DNA from: Corynebacterium sp. J010B-136
GTDB taxonomy: Bacteria > Actinomycetota > Actinomycetes > Mycobacteriales > Mycobacteriaceae
Assembly: GCF_002967075.1 (NCBI RefSeq)
Contig: NZ_PUGE01000002.1
Location: forward strand, 372,001-436,000
Reading direction: 5' to 3'
DNA length: 64,000 nucleotides
The position numbers and the translations under genes were made by a program. The notes under the pieces were generated by a model. It was given only the letters and a program-made list of their open reading frames with translations, was not told the DNA's origin and made no database searches. Positions 28,573 to 37,732 of this stretch are shown here, in pieces (position 1 is the stretch's first letter; every line of letters starts with the position of its first letter).

Positions 28573-30159
28573 ATGTCGAAGCCGGTCGTTTTAATTGCCG
28601 ACAAACTTGCCCCATCCACCGTTGAAGCTCTGGGGGATGGAGTTGAGGTCCGCTGGGTTGATGGACCAAACCGCGATGAACTGCTTGGGGCAGTAGGAGA
28701 GGCTGATGCTCTCCTGGTTCGTTCTGCAACCACCGTTGATGAGGAAGTCCTCGAAGCTGCTAACAACCTCAAGATTGTAGGCCGCGCGGGCGTTGGCCTC
28801 GATAACGTTGACGTTCCCGCAGCTACTGCTCGCGGCGTCATGGTTGTCAACGCACCAACCTCCAATATTCACTCCGCGTGTGAGCACGCTATTTCCTTGC
28901 TGCTCTCTACGGCACGTCAGATTCCACAGGCAGATGCGACCTTGCGTGATGCAGAGTGGAAGCGTTCTTCTTTCAAGGGCGTGGAAATCTTCGGCAAGAC
29001 CGTCGGCATTGTCGGCTTTGGCCACATCGGTCAGCTGTTCGCACAGCGCTTGGCAGCGTTTGAAACTGAAATCATCGCTTATGACCCATACGCTAACCCA
29101 GCGCGTGCGGCATCCTTGGGCGTGGAGCTGGTGGAGCTCGAAGAGCTGATGAGCCGCTCGGACTTTGTCACCATTCACTTGCCAAAGACCCCAGAGACCG
29201 CTGGCATGTTCTCCTCTGAGCTTTTGGGCAAGGCTAAGAAGGGCCAGATCATCATCAACGCGGCTCGCGGCGGGCTTGTCGATGAACAAGCGTTGGCCGA
29301 TTCGATTAAGGCCGGCCACCACTGGGGCGCAGGCTTTGACGTCTATGCCACCGAGCCTTGCACCGATTCGCCGCTATTTGGCCTGCCACAGGTTGTTGTG
29401 ACCCCACACCTGGGTGCATCGACTGTTGAGGCGCAAGACCGCGCTGGTACCGACGTGGCTGAGTCCGTGCTTAAGGCACTGGCTGGCGAGTTCGTTCCAG
29501 ACGCAGTCAACGTCTCCGGTGGACGCGTGGGCGAAGAAGTGGCAGGTTGGCTCGACCTGGCACGCAAGCTGGGTCTGGCATCCGGCAAGCTGCTGCGCTC
29601 TGCACCAGTGGCCATCGAGGTCACCGCGTGTGGCCAGTTGTCTACCGAGGACGTTGAGGTTCTTGGCCTGTCTGCAGTGCGCGGTTTGTTCTCCGGTGTC
29701 ACCAGCGAGGTTGTTACCTTCGTGAACGCCATGTCCATTGCTGAATCCCGCGGCGTGACAGTCAAGGTCTCCACCAAGGATGAGGCAAAGGGCCACAACT
29801 CCACGGTGCGCGTGAAGGTCATTTCCGCAGAGGGCAACACCTCTGTTCTGGAAGGTGCACTTACCGGCATCGATGGTGTGGAAAAGATTGTGCGCATCGA
29901 TGGCCGCGGCGTGGATATGCGCGCGACCGGCCGCAACATCTTCTTCTCCTACAGCGACCGCCCAGGCGCACTGGGTGTCGTTGGCTCCGTGTTGGGCAAC
30001 GCTGGCATCAACATCCAGGCAGCAGCTTTGACCCAGGGCAAGCAGGACGATGCCGCCGTGCTTATCCTGCGCGTTGAGCGCGAGGTCCCAGAAGAGCTCA
30101 TCTCTGAGATTCAGGACCAGCTGGAGGCTCAGTCCTTGCAGGTCAACTTCGACGCTTAA
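28573..30159 (+). CDS. serA: D-3-phosphoglycerate dehydrogenase
   Basis: First step of serine synthesis: oxidises 3-phosphoglycerate with NAD+. The 528 residues follow the long actinobacterial form: substrate domain, Rossmann domain with VGFGHIGQLFAQ near residue 150, catalytic NAARGGLVDE, the intervening ASB domain, and a C-terminal ACT domain (FSYSDRPGALGVVGSVLG) that binds serine for feedback inhibition. AAGGA lies 10 bases before the ATG. Followed by a clear terminator, so it is a single-gene unit. Confidence 0.97.
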   Translation: MSKPVVLIADKLAPSTVEALGDGVEVRWVDGPNRDELLGAVGEADALLVRSATTVDEEVLEAANNLKIVGRAGVGLDNVDVPAATARGVMVVNAPTSNIHSACEHAISLLLSTARQIPQADATLRDAEWKRSSFKGVEIFGKTVGIVGFGHIGQLFAQRLAAFETEIIAYDPYANPARAASLGVELVELEELMSRSDFVTIHLPKTPETAGMFSSELLGKAKKGQIIINAARGGLVDEQALADSIKAGHHWGAGFDVYATEPCTDSPLFGLPQVVVTPHLGASTVEAQDRAGTDVAESVLKALAGEFVPDAVNVSGGRVGEEVAGWLDLARKLGLASGKLLRSAPVAIEVTACGQLSTEDVEVLGLSAVRGLFSGVTSEVVTFVNAMSIAESRGVTVKVSTKDEAKGHNSTVRVKVISAEGNTSVLEGALTGIDGVEKIVRIDGRGVDMRATGRNIFFSYSDRPGALGVVGSVLGNAGINIQAAALTQGKQDDAAVLILRVEREVPEELISEIQDQLEAQSLQVNFDA

Positions 30160-30167
30160 ATAGTGCA

Positions 30168-30210
30168 TAAAAAGACGCCATCATCGCTTGTCGATGCATG
30201 GCGTCTTTTC
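30168..30210 (+). terminator. Terminator after serA
   Basis: AAGACGCCAT pairs with ATGGCGTCTT, inner arms CATCG/CGATG, followed by TTTT. The minus-strand reading also has a T-run, so it can serve the convergent gene as well. Confidence 0.92.
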
Positions 30211-30225
30211 CTTTGTACCGTTGCC

Positions 30226-30678
30226 CTAACTGGGCTTAACCTTGGTTCGATTTTCTGCGCTCGCGCCAACGCAATTTCCCGCGTGCGCATAGGCGGTAGT
30301 AAACCCTGCGGTGGTTATTACCGTGGCGCAGCTTAAGACATTGCGGTGCCGCGAGTACTTAAAAAGAATTAGGGCGCTGAGAATAACCACCGTCGCGCCA
30401 CAGCCGATAATTTGCCACGCTGGAAATTGCGTCGGCGCACCGCGCTGAAAGTAGTCGGTGATGGGCGAGTCGCTATTCCACGACAGCCACAACCCGGCCG
30501 ATAGGATACCGCTGAGAAAAGCCAGGGCCATGCCGATAAGCGGGAAGGGTTTCTTTGCCCGCTGACTTTTAATATTCCACGCGCCAATCATCAGCGGAAT
30601 CAAAATAATGACGCTGGGCACAATCGCGAAGATGAACGCGCCCCATAAAAACTGCCCCGTGTGAAATTCCATGTCCAT
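30226..30678 (-). CDS. Small membrane protein, unknown function
   Basis: A 150-residue protein beginning MDMEF after a possible GGGA site (frame start MDMEFHTGQFLWGAF). It has three hydrophobic helices (about residues 8-30, 45-65 and 80-105) separated by short basic or polar loops. A longer frame from 30783 adds an Arg-rich, non-membrane stretch and is not favoured. Convergent with serA and divergent from leuB. No recognised family. Confidence 0.55.
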   Translation of the reverse strand: MDMEFHTGQFLWGAFIFAIVPSVIILIPLMIGAWNIKSQRAKKPFPLIGMALAFLSGILSAGLWLSWNSDSPITDYFQRGAPTQFPAWQIIGCGATVVILSALILFKYSRHRNVLSCATVITTAGFTTAYAHAGNCVGASAENRTKVKPS

Positions 30679-30839
30679 GCTTCGTCCCATCGTGGTGGTC
30701 GGTGTTGCATAGCGCCGGAGGCGCGGAGCAACAACGACTGTACGCGCGTTGAAAGATTTAGGGCGGGGTAGTGCTAGCAACAATCGCGTTCTTGAACTAA
30801 GGTAGAAATATCCACCCTATGAGAAAGGCGTACCACACA

Positions 30840-31856
30840 ATGAAACTCGCGGTTATTGGCGGAGACGGCATCGGCCCAGAGGTCACAGCAGAAGCAGTCA
30901 AGGTTCTGCGCGCTGTGCGTGATGATATTGAGACTACTGATTTCGATCTGGGCGCAACGCGCTACCTCAACAACGGTGAGCTGCTAACCGACGAAGACCT
31001 GAAGTCTTTGCGTGAACATGACGCTATTTTGTTGGGTGCTGTTGGTGCGCCAGGGCAGGTGCCTCCAGGAATCTTGGAGCGTGGCCTGTTGCTGAAGCTG
31101 CGCTTTGCTCTCGACCACCACGTTAACTTGCGTCCGTCGAAGCTGTACCCAACCGCGGTATCGCCTTTGGCTAATCCAGGTGAGATTGATTTCGTCGTGG
31201 TCCGCGAAGGCACTGAGGGTCTGTACGCCGGCAACGGCGGCACCCTGCGCCAGGGCACCGAGCACGAGGTGGCCTCTGAAGTTTCGCAAAACACCCGCTA
31301 CGGTGTTGAGCGCGTTGTGCGTGATGCTTTCAACCGCGCGCAGAACCGCCGTAAGAAGCTGACCTTGGTGCACAAGACCAACGTGTTGGTCAACGCTGGT
31401 GACTTGTGGCAGCGCACCGTTGATGAGGTTGCGCCGGAATTCCCAGAGGTTGAAGTCGATTACAACCACATCGACGCGGCAACCATTTACATGGTTACCG
31501 ATCCTTCACGTTATGACGTCATTGTCACCGATAACCTCTTCGGCGACATCCTGACTGACCTGGCGGGTGCAGTCGCAGGCGGCATCGGGTTGGCATCTTC
31601 CGGCAATATCGACTCCTCCGGAACCAACCCTTCGATGTTTGAGCCAGTACACGGCTCTGCACCAGATATCGCTGGCCAGGGTATTGCGGATCCAACCGCA
31701 GCTATCTTGTCCGCTGCGATGTTGCTGCGCCACTTAGGTGATGAAGACAATGCCCAGCGCATTGAAAAGGCTGTTGCTGATGATGTTTCCTCCCGCGGTG
31801 AGGAGCAGGTCAAGACCGTTGAGGTCGGCGACCGCATCGCACAGGCTTTGTCCTAA
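30840..31856 (+). CDS. leuB: 3-isopropylmalate dehydrogenase
   Basis: Oxidative decarboxylation of 3-isopropylmalate to 2-ketoisocaproate in leucine synthesis, NAD+ and Mg2+ dependent. The 338 residues include [15 protein letters not shown], the substrate-binding arginines in [21 protein letters not shown], the metal site in [20 protein letters not shown], and the NAD-binding [23 protein letters not shown] 30840 matches the C. glutamicum N-terminus and has GAAAGG upstream; ATG 30819 would add seven residues. Confidence 0.97.
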   Translation: MKLAVIGGDGIGPEVTAEAVKVLRAVRDDIETTDFDLGATRYLNNGELLTDEDLKSLREHDAILLGAVGAPGQVPPGILERGLLLKLRFALDHHVNLRPSKLYPTAVSPLANPGEIDFVVVREGTEGLYAGNGGTLRQGTEHEVASEVSQNTRYGVERVVRDAFNRAQNRRKKLTLVHKTNVLVNAGDLWQRTVDEVAPEFPEVEVDYNHIDAATIYMVTDPSRYDVIVTDNLFGDILTDLAGAVAGGIGLASSGNIDSSGTNPSMFEPVHGSAPDIAGQGIADPTAAILSAAMLLRHLGDEDNAQRIEKAVADDVSSRGEEQVKTVEVGDRIAQALS

Positions 31857-31916
31857 TCTCCACTAATTCCTCCTAATCTTGATTTAGTTCGAATCGGAGG
31901 ACTGTAAGCCCGCACG

Positions 31917-31963
31917 ATTCCCCGTGAGAGCGTCTAAGGTGATGCTCACGCGGGGAATTTTTG
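31917..31963 (+). terminator. Terminator after leuB
   Basis: ATTCCCCGTGAG pairs with CTCACGCGGGGAAT (one bulge), followed by TTTTTG. It ends about 20 bases before the next start, so the downstream gene must have its own promoter or depend on readthrough. Confidence 0.85.
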
Positions 31964-31981
31964 CATGTAGGAGGTATAAAA

Positions 31982-32473
31982 ATGTCACTTGATGTCATTG
32001 AACTTTTAGGGCTGGTGGTTTCAGCGATTGCGATGTTGTACACGTTGTTGTCGCGCTTTTCGGTGGCAGAAGAACTAGAACGCGCTAAAGCATTGCGTGA
32101 GGCGGCACAGCTTTTCGATGAACTCGAGCGCGCCGAGCACGACTTTCACGACGATAAAGGCGTGGTCTACAGCACTGATGCTTTAGTCGGTTATAAGAAG
32201 AGCCTGCGCACTTTGCACTTTCACACCACGGTTGGCGTTGGTGAATTGTCGCTGATGGCACTGATCAGCTTTCTTTTGGCGCTGGGGATTTATACCTTGT
32301 CGGTGACCATGGAAACCGGTGTTGCCGAAGTTCTCTGGTACGCACTTGCCCTTTTTGCACTGGTTGGCGTGCCAGCCGCGTGGATTTTTACGCGCCGCTA
32401 TTTAATCGATAGGCAATCACGGCATATCTCCGATGAAGAAAAAGCTCGTTTGCTCAAAGACCCAGGCCAATAG
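31982..32473 (+). CDS. Small membrane protein, unknown function
   Basis: A 163-residue protein with one N-terminal helix (about 7-25), an amphipathic charged middle (RAKALREAAQLFDELERAEHDFHDDK), two hydrophobic helices (about 85-110 and 118-140) and a basic, polar tail. A strong AGGAGG lies 9 bases before ATG 31982 and fixes the start. No family recognised. It stands between leuB and a lipoprotein gene on the same strand. Confidence 0.65.
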   Translation: MSLDVIELLGLVVSAIAMLYTLLSRFSVAEELERAKALREAAQLFDELERAEHDFHDDKGVVYSTDALVGYKKSLRTLHFHTTVGVGELSLMALISFLLALGIYTLSVTMETGVAEVLWYALALFALVGVPAAWIFTRRYLIDRQSRHISDEEKARLLKDPGQ

Positions 32474-32595
32474 TTTCGGTTGAAACTCTAGGTGGGCAGC
32501 AAGGTGTCACAGGGGGGTACAGCGCGGTTAATCCTTACCCCTAGCTATGTCGTACTGCCCATGTTCGTCGCCCACGCGGCTAACATTGGCAACTG

Positions 32596-34212
32596 ATGAA
32601 CACTAATTTAGCTTCCCAATCCCTTAACGACACCGAGCAGCCACGTGGCCGCAAACTGCGCCGCTATGGCCGCATGACAGTGGCTACCGTGTCTGCTGCC
32701 TTGATGGTGGCGTCTTGTAGCGTCTTTACCTCCGGCGAGAACAACGATGGCACGAGCAATAGCGCGTCCTCGGAAGATAGCTCTAAGGCCCCTAGCTTCG
32801 CTGTAGATGCACCGACTTCCTTATCGGATGCGGACCCGTCTGGGTTTAATGCCGCGCAGTATTTCTTCCCAGCCGAGGCTGGCGATAATGACCCGACTAG
32901 CAAGCAGCTAGTGGTAGCCGGTGCTGAGGAAGCAGACCAATACGCCGCAGCACAAGCCGCAGTTGAGTCCGGTGCGCCGATGCTCATTATCGGCGAGGGC
33001 GAAACTGGCGAGAAGGCGAAGACACAAATCCTTGAGTTAGCGCCCGAAGAGATCGTGCAATACGGCATCGACTTAAACGATGACCCAGCACTGACCGAAT
33101 CTGATGCAAAGATTAGCGAGCCCGAGGAGAGTGAGGACTCCAGTGCAGCGCCTAGCTCCCTGGCAGATTTAGCTGCGCAGGAAAGCCCTAATGATGGCAA
33201 TGACGCTGCACCGCAGGTGCTCGTAGCATCAGGCACGAATGTCGCGCAGGTAGCATCAGCCCGCGCGGCAGGCGCGCCAGTGCAGGTTCTAGCCGCTGCT
33301 GACCCACGTGCGACCTCTGATTCCATGGCTGCTGTCGCTGCAGGTAACGCTGTGGCTTTAGGCGAGGGCTTTGGCAACCAGGAAGAATTCGACGCCCAGG
33401 TAAAACTCGCTGCCAATGGTGAGCTGCCTGGTGGCGGCGGGCTCGTATTCCCAGGCCGACGCATGGTGGCACTCTACGGTCATCCTTCCGGTCCTGCTTT
33501 AGGCGTCATGGGCGAGCAGCCGCCAGCAGAAGCTGCCGCACTCGCGCAGGAATACGCCGATAGGTACAAGGACCTAACCCAGTGGCCTGTTATCCCGGCT
33601 TTTGAAATCATCGCGACGGTAGCATCGGATTCGCCTGGCGATGACGGTGACTACAGCAATGAATCCCAACCGGATGAGTTGCGCCCTTATGTTGATGCGA
33701 TTACCGAGGCCGGCGGCTATGCCTTCTTGGACCTTCAGCCAGGCCGTGCACGCCTGATTGATCAGGCCAAGATGTACGAGGACCTGCTTAAGCAACCCAA
33801 CGTCGGTCTAGCACTGGATCCAGAGTGGAAGATTGGCCCAGATGAAGTGCCAATGACCAACGTGGGCCACGTAGAAGCCGAAGAGGTCAATGAAGTCTCC
33901 GAGTGGCTTGCTCAGCTCGTGCAAGATAATGACCTGCCGCAAAAGGGACTCATTCTGCACCAGTTCCAGCTGCAGATGCTGCGCGATAGGGATCAGATTC
34001 GCACTGACTACCCAGAGCTGTCGTTTATCCTGCACGCGGATGGACATGGCGATGCCGGGCAGAAGTTCGATACCTGGAATGCCATGCGTCAGGGCTTAAG
34101 CTCTGATTACTTCATGGCGTGGAAGAATTTCATCGACGAGGACACCCCAATGTTTGACCCCGCGCAAACTTATGATGTCGATCCACGCCCATGGTTCGTT
34201 TCTTATCAGTAA
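32596..34212 (+). CDS. Large secreted lipoprotein with repeat and barrel-like domains
   Basis: A 538-residue exported protein. After a basic N-terminus, the hydrophobic signal ends in lipobox VASC (about residue 41). A Ser/Asp-rich linker follows. Two alpha/beta repeats (LVVAGAEEADQYAAAQAAVESGAP and VLVASGTNVAQVASARAAGAP) resemble those of the lipoprotein at 27506. The last 260 residues contain FLDLQPGRA and ALDPEW, a pattern of sugar-hydrolase-like TIM barrels, but catalytic identity is not established. It probably acts in the cell envelope. Its stop lies 10 bases before the next gene, suggesting a shared message. Confidence 0.62.
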   Translation: MNTNLASQSLNDTEQPRGRKLRRYGRMTVATVSAALMVASCSVFTSGENNDGTSNSASSEDSSKAPSFAVDAPTSLSDADPSGFNAAQYFFPAEAGDNDPTSKQLVVAGAEEADQYAAAQAAVESGAPMLIIGEGETGEKAKTQILELAPEEIVQYGIDLNDDPALTESDAKISEPEESEDSSAAPSSLADLAAQESPNDGNDAAPQVLVASGTNVAQVASARAAGAPVQVLAAADPRATSDSMAAVAAGNAVALGEGFGNQEEFDAQVKLAANGELPGGGGLVFPGRRMVALYGHPSGPALGVMGEQPPAEAAALAQEYADRYKDLTQWPVIPAFEIIATVASDSPGDDGDYSNESQPDELRPYVDAITEAGGYAFLDLQPGRARLIDQAKMYEDLLKQPNVGLALDPEWKIGPDEVPMTNVGHVEAEEVNEVSEWLAQLVQDNDLPQKGLILHQFQLQMLRDRDQIRTDYPELSFILHADGHGDAGQKFDTWNAMRQGLSSDYFMAWKNFIDEDTPMFDPAQTYDVDPRPWFVSYQ

Positions 34213-34222
34213 CCTAAGGCGC

Positions 34223-36079
34223 ATGAGCGTCGAATTAGAAGAGGTTACAGGTTTCCTCGCGTCCATCGAGCCCTTCCGGCACCTTCCGGAAGCTGAGCTC
34301 GAGGCACTAGCGCCCACCTTGACGGTGCGCTACGTCCGACGCGGGGAAATCGTTTTGGACTTTGAAGAGTCCAATAATTTCTTGCGCATCATCCGTTCCG
34401 GCGCGATAGATATCTTGGGCCCCGATAATGTGCTGCTGGACCGCCGCGACCCGGGATTAACGTTTGGCTATTCCACCTTGGTGGGCACGAATTCCTCGCG
34501 TTATCGCATGGAGGCGGTCGAAGATAGCCTGGTCTATGAAATGCCGCGCGAGGTATTCATTCAGCTATCCAAGCGCAACCCCGATATCGCGCGCTTTTAC
34601 TCCTCCCAATCGCGCCGTATCCGTGCCGCGGCAGAGGAAATCGCCAATGCAGGTGCCAACACCAATGTGTTGCGCACGCATATCTATGACGTCAAGATTT
34701 CTAAGGCGCTCTCGTGCTCGCCGGACCTCAGCATCCGTGAAGCCGCCCAGCGCATGGATGAGCACAGTGTGTCTTCATTGCTGGTCATTGAAAATGAAGC
34801 ACTGCTTGGCATTATCACCGACCGCGATATGCGCGGGCGCGTCGTTGCCGAAGGAGTAGATACCTCCCGCCCAGTCACGGAAGTGATGACCACCAACCTG
34901 TTAACGCTGGGCTCTGAAGCACTCGCCATGGAAGCGCTCATGCTCATGTCCGAGCGCAAGATTCACCACTTGCCGGTGGTGGATGATGGCCGGGTGACCG
35001 GCATTGTCACGCAGAACGATATCGCGCGCCTGTTGCATAATGACCCGGTCTTCCTCGCGGCGGATATCTCTCGAAAGAACTCCATCGATGAACTCGCCGA
35101 TGCCTTTACGCGCACCACCAAGGTCGTTGCCCAACTTATTGAAAGTGGGGCAGCACCGGAAGAAACTGCCGGCATGATCACCATTGCTGCCGATGGCGTG
35201 GCCCGCAGGCTCTTTACCTTAGGCATTGAAAAATACGGCAAGCCGCCGGTGGACTTCGCTTTTGTTGCCGTGGGCTCCCAAGGCCGCAGGGAGATGGTCT
35301 TAGCTTCAGACCAGGACAATGCGCTAGTGCTTAGCGATGATTTCGACCACGCCCTCCACAACGACTACTTCCAAAAACTCACTGAGTTTGTATGCCTGGG
35401 CCTCGACCGTGCCGGGCAGGTACTGTGTCCTGGTGACATGATGGCCATGAACCCGCAGTGGCGCATGACCGTGACCGAGTGGGAACGCACCTTTGCCAAT
35501 TGGACCGGGGCACCAGAACCGGATGCCTTGCTCAACGCGCAGATATTCTTTGACTTCCGCGTTATCGCCGGCAGTCAAGAACTAGGCAACGAAGTCCATC
35601 AATCCGCCGTCGCACACGGCAAAAACGCCCTGCGGATGCACGCGCACCTGGCATCCCTTGCCGCGCGCCGGGAACCACCATTGACCTTCTTTAAGGGCCT
35701 GGTGGTCGAGCGCAGCGGGCAATATGCCAATACCTTAAACATTAAGAAAGGCGGCACGGCGGCTATCGTGCAGATGGCGCGGCTGTATTCGCTCTCTGCA
35801 GGACACAGCATCGTAGAAACCCGCGAGCGCCTGCGCCAATCTGCGGGCAAGACTGTTAGCCGCGCCGGCAGCGAAGACCTCCTCGATGCTTTCGACTACT
35901 TACGTTCTATCACTTTGAAGTATCAAGCCTCGCAGATTCGCTCTGGCCAGCAACCGAATTATCACATCGACCCCAAACAGCTCTCCGGCATGGAGCGCGA
36001 GAACCTTCGTGATGCTTTCTCCATTATTAAGAGCATGCAAAATGCTTTGGCCACCAAGTATCCGGTCCGCAATATTTAG
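34223..36079 (+). CDS. cNMP-binding / CBS / DUF294 nucleotidyltransferase-like signalling protein
   Basis: A 618-residue cytoplasmic protein of four domains: a cyclic-nucleotide-binding-like domain (about 10-125), two CBS domains (about 155-275) that usually bind adenine nucleotides, a DUF294 nucleotidyltransferase core with GSQGRREMVLASDQDNALV (about 348-366, the G-S and D-x-D signature), and a helical DUF294 C-terminal domain. Orthologous to the C. glutamicum gene upstream of its dnaQ2 and odx. Proteins of this type are thought to link energy state to acetate or nitrogen physiology; no target is known. ATG 34223 has TAAGG upstream and removes an overlap with the previous gene. Confidence 0.82.
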   Translation: MSVELEEVTGFLASIEPFRHLPEAELEALAPTLTVRYVRRGEIVLDFEESNNFLRIIRSGAIDILGPDNVLLDRRDPGLTFGYSTLVGTNSSRYRMEAVEDSLVYEMPREVFIQLSKRNPDIARFYSSQSRRIRAAAEEIANAGANTNVLRTHIYDVKISKALSCSPDLSIREAAQRMDEHSVSSLLVIENEALLGIITDRDMRGRVVAEGVDTSRPVTEVMTTNLLTLGSEALAMEALMLMSERKIHHLPVVDDGRVTGIVTQNDIARLLHNDPVFLAADISRKNSIDELADAFTRTTKVVAQLIESGAAPEETAGMITIAADGVARRLFTLGIEKYGKPPVDFAFVAVGSQGRREMVLASDQDNALVLSDDFDHALHNDYFQKLTEFVCLGLDRAGQVLCPGDMMAMNPQWRMTVTEWERTFANWTGAPEPDALLNAQIFFDFRVIAGSQELGNEVHQSAVAHGKNALRMHAHLASLAARREPPLTFFKGLVVERSGQYANTLNIKKGGTAAIVQMARLYSLSAGHSIVETRERLRQSAGKTVSRAGSEDLLDAFDYLRSITLKYQASQIRSGQQPNYHIDPKQLSGMERENLRDAFSIIKSMQNALATKYPVRNI

Positions 36080-36097
36080 TAGGGGAGAGATGACACC

Positions 36098-36736
36098 ATG
36101 GCCTTATTTGATTTTCTCTCTCCGCGGCGCGTGCTCGAGATTGAAGCGCCAGATCCGAATACGCCTATCGACGAGGTGGAGTTTCTCGCCGTCGATATGG
36201 AAACCACGGGACTTAAGCCCAAGCAGCATGAGATTGTTTCTATTGGCTGGGTTCCGATAATCAATAACCGCGTGCAGCTAAAGGATGCGCACTACGTGCT
36301 GATTAAAGGCGTGGATGTTGGTGACTCCGCTATCATTCACCACTTACGCGATAGCGATTTGGAACAAGGCTGTGAGCTTGAAGAAGCAATAGAAATGCTC
36401 ACGAAGGCATTACGCGGCAAGGCGCTGCTCGCACACTTCGCTCCGATTGAAACCGCTTTTTATTCACATGCGTGTAAAAAGCTCTGGGGCAAAGAACCAC
36501 AACTGCAAGTAGTAGACACCTTCGCGCTTGAGCGCCGCCACATGGAACGCATGAGTACCTTCCCGCGAGGGGAAGACCTTCGCCTATCTCGTGTGCGCTC
36601 ACGTTACGGGCTGCCGAATTATCGCAATCATAATGCACTTACCGATGCCATCGCGTGCGCCGAACTCTACCTCGCCATGGCTGCGCACCGTCCGCCGCAG
36701 AAGCTGAAAGATATGCAGAAAAATCTGCAAATCTAA
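36098..36736 (+). CDS. DnaQ-like 3'-5' exonuclease
   Basis: A 212-residue DEDDh exonuclease. ExoI is VDMETTG (about residues 31-37), ExoII is AHFAPIETAF (about 112-121), and ExoIII is HNALTDAIACAELY near the C-terminus. C. glutamicum has dnaQ2 in the same place. It lacks a BRCT or GIY-YIG partner domain, so it may proofread or trim nucleic acid on its own. The gene starts 18 bases after the CBS-domain gene and probably shares its transcript. Confidence 0.85.
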   Translation: MALFDFLSPRRVLEIEAPDPNTPIDEVEFLAVDMETTGLKPKQHEIVSIGWVPIINNRVQLKDAHYVLIKGVDVGDSAIIHHLRDSDLEQGCELEEAIEMLTKALRGKALLAHFAPIETAFYSHACKKLWGKEPQLQVVDTFALERRHMERMSTFPRGEDLRLSRVRSRYGLPNYRNHNALTDAIACAELYLAMAAHRPPQKLKDMQKNLQI

Positions 36737-36805
36737 AAGTGTGAAAACTTAACAAGGCTGTCTGCTTTACACCCTTAACCGGCCTGTAAACTTGTTAGCC
36801 TTATC

Positions 36806-36823
36806 CTTTGCAAGTGTGCAAAG
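36806..36823. promoter_or_regulatory. Palindromic operator-like site before odx
   Basis: CTTTGCA-AGTG-TGCAAAG has perfect 7-base arms and ends 24 bases before the odx start, just upstream of a TAGTAGCAT-like -10 region. This fits a repressor site for the oxaloacetate decarboxylase gene. The regulator cannot be named from sequence. Confidence 0.5.
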
Positions 36824-36847
36824 ATACTGTTTAGTAGCATTGACTAT

Positions 36848-37660
36848 ATGCGTTTAGGACGAATTGCACACCCCGACGGAATTTGCTTTGCCATCATTGA
36901 AGGCGATAGCGACGACCCACAAAGCGACAAGCTTGTAGCGAAAGAAATCGCTGGCACCCCGTATACCACTCCAGAGCCAACCGGCCGTGAGTGGAAGCTC
37001 AACGAGGTTCGCCTGCTTGCCCCAACCCTGCCAACCAAGGTTGTGGCTCTGGGCCGTAACTATGCTGACCACGTTGCTGAGGTCTTTAAAGAATCAGCAG
37101 AGTCTTTGCCACCAACCATCTTTATCAAGCCATCCACGGCCGTTATCGGCCCTGAGGCTCCCATCAAGATCCCGGATTTTGCCACCAAGGTTGAATTCGA
37201 GGGCGAGCTGGCTGTAGTTATCTCCAAGGTCTCCAAGAACATCGACCCTGAGAACTGGCAAGACCACGTTTTAGGGTTCACCATCTGCAACGATGTCTCC
37301 TCCCGTGACCTGCAGTTCCAGGACGGCCAGTGGGCACGCGCGAAGGGTATTGATACCTTCTGCCCAATCGGCCCATGGATCCAGACTGACTTGAATGCCT
37401 TGGACTTGGATGACCACAAGATCAATGCTTACCTGACCCACGAGGGCAAGCGTGAGCAGAAGCAGGACTCCAACACCAATCAGATGATTGTGAAGATGGG
37501 CGGCATCCTCGCAGAGATCTCCCAGTCGATGACCCTGCTGCCAGGCGATGTCATTACCACCGGCTCCCCAGCAGGCACCGCACCAATGTATGACGGTGAC
37601 CGCATCGAGGTGGAAATCCCGAAGGTCGGCATCCTTGCCAACCCAATCGAGAATGCATAA
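36848..37660 (+). CDS. odx: Fumarylacetoacetate hydrolase-family oxaloacetate decarboxylase
   Basis: A 270-residue FAH-fold enzyme. The metal ligands are E116 and E118 in EFEGELAVV and D149 in CNDVSSRD; the substrate loop FDTFCPIG-like and the GDVITTGSPAGTA motif follow. In C. glutamicum the gene at this position encodes a soluble, metal-dependent oxaloacetate decarboxylase (Odx), and the neighbours here are the same. It would drain oxaloacetate to pyruvate and CO2. The broader family includes fumarylpyruvate hydrolases, so the substrate is inferred. A 7-4-7 palindrome upstream suggests regulation. Confidence 0.85.
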   Translation: MRLGRIAHPDGICFAIIEGDSDDPQSDKLVAKEIAGTPYTTPEPTGREWKLNEVRLLAPTLPTKVVALGRNYADHVAEVFKESAESLPPTIFIKPSTAVIGPEAPIKIPDFATKVEFEGELAVVISKVSKNIDPENWQDHVLGFTICNDVSSRDLQFQDGQWARAKGIDTFCPIGPWIQTDLNALDLDDHKINAYLTHEGKREQKQDSNTNQMIVKMGGILAEISQSMTLLPGDVITTGSPAGTAPMYDGDRIEVEIPKVGILANPIENA

Positions 37661-37680
37661 CTTCCACCTTTAATACAAAC

Positions 37681-37732
37681 AGCTCCCTAGAAATAGATTA
37701 CTTACGAGTAATCCTTTCCTAGGGAGCTTTGC
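37681..37732. terminator. Bidirectional terminator between odx and a lipoprotein gene
   Basis: AGCTCCCTAG pairs with CTAGGGAGCT and an inner GATTAC/GTAATC stem closes the loop. It is bounded by T-rich sequence on the right and A-rich on the left, so both convergent genes can use it. Confidence 0.82.
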
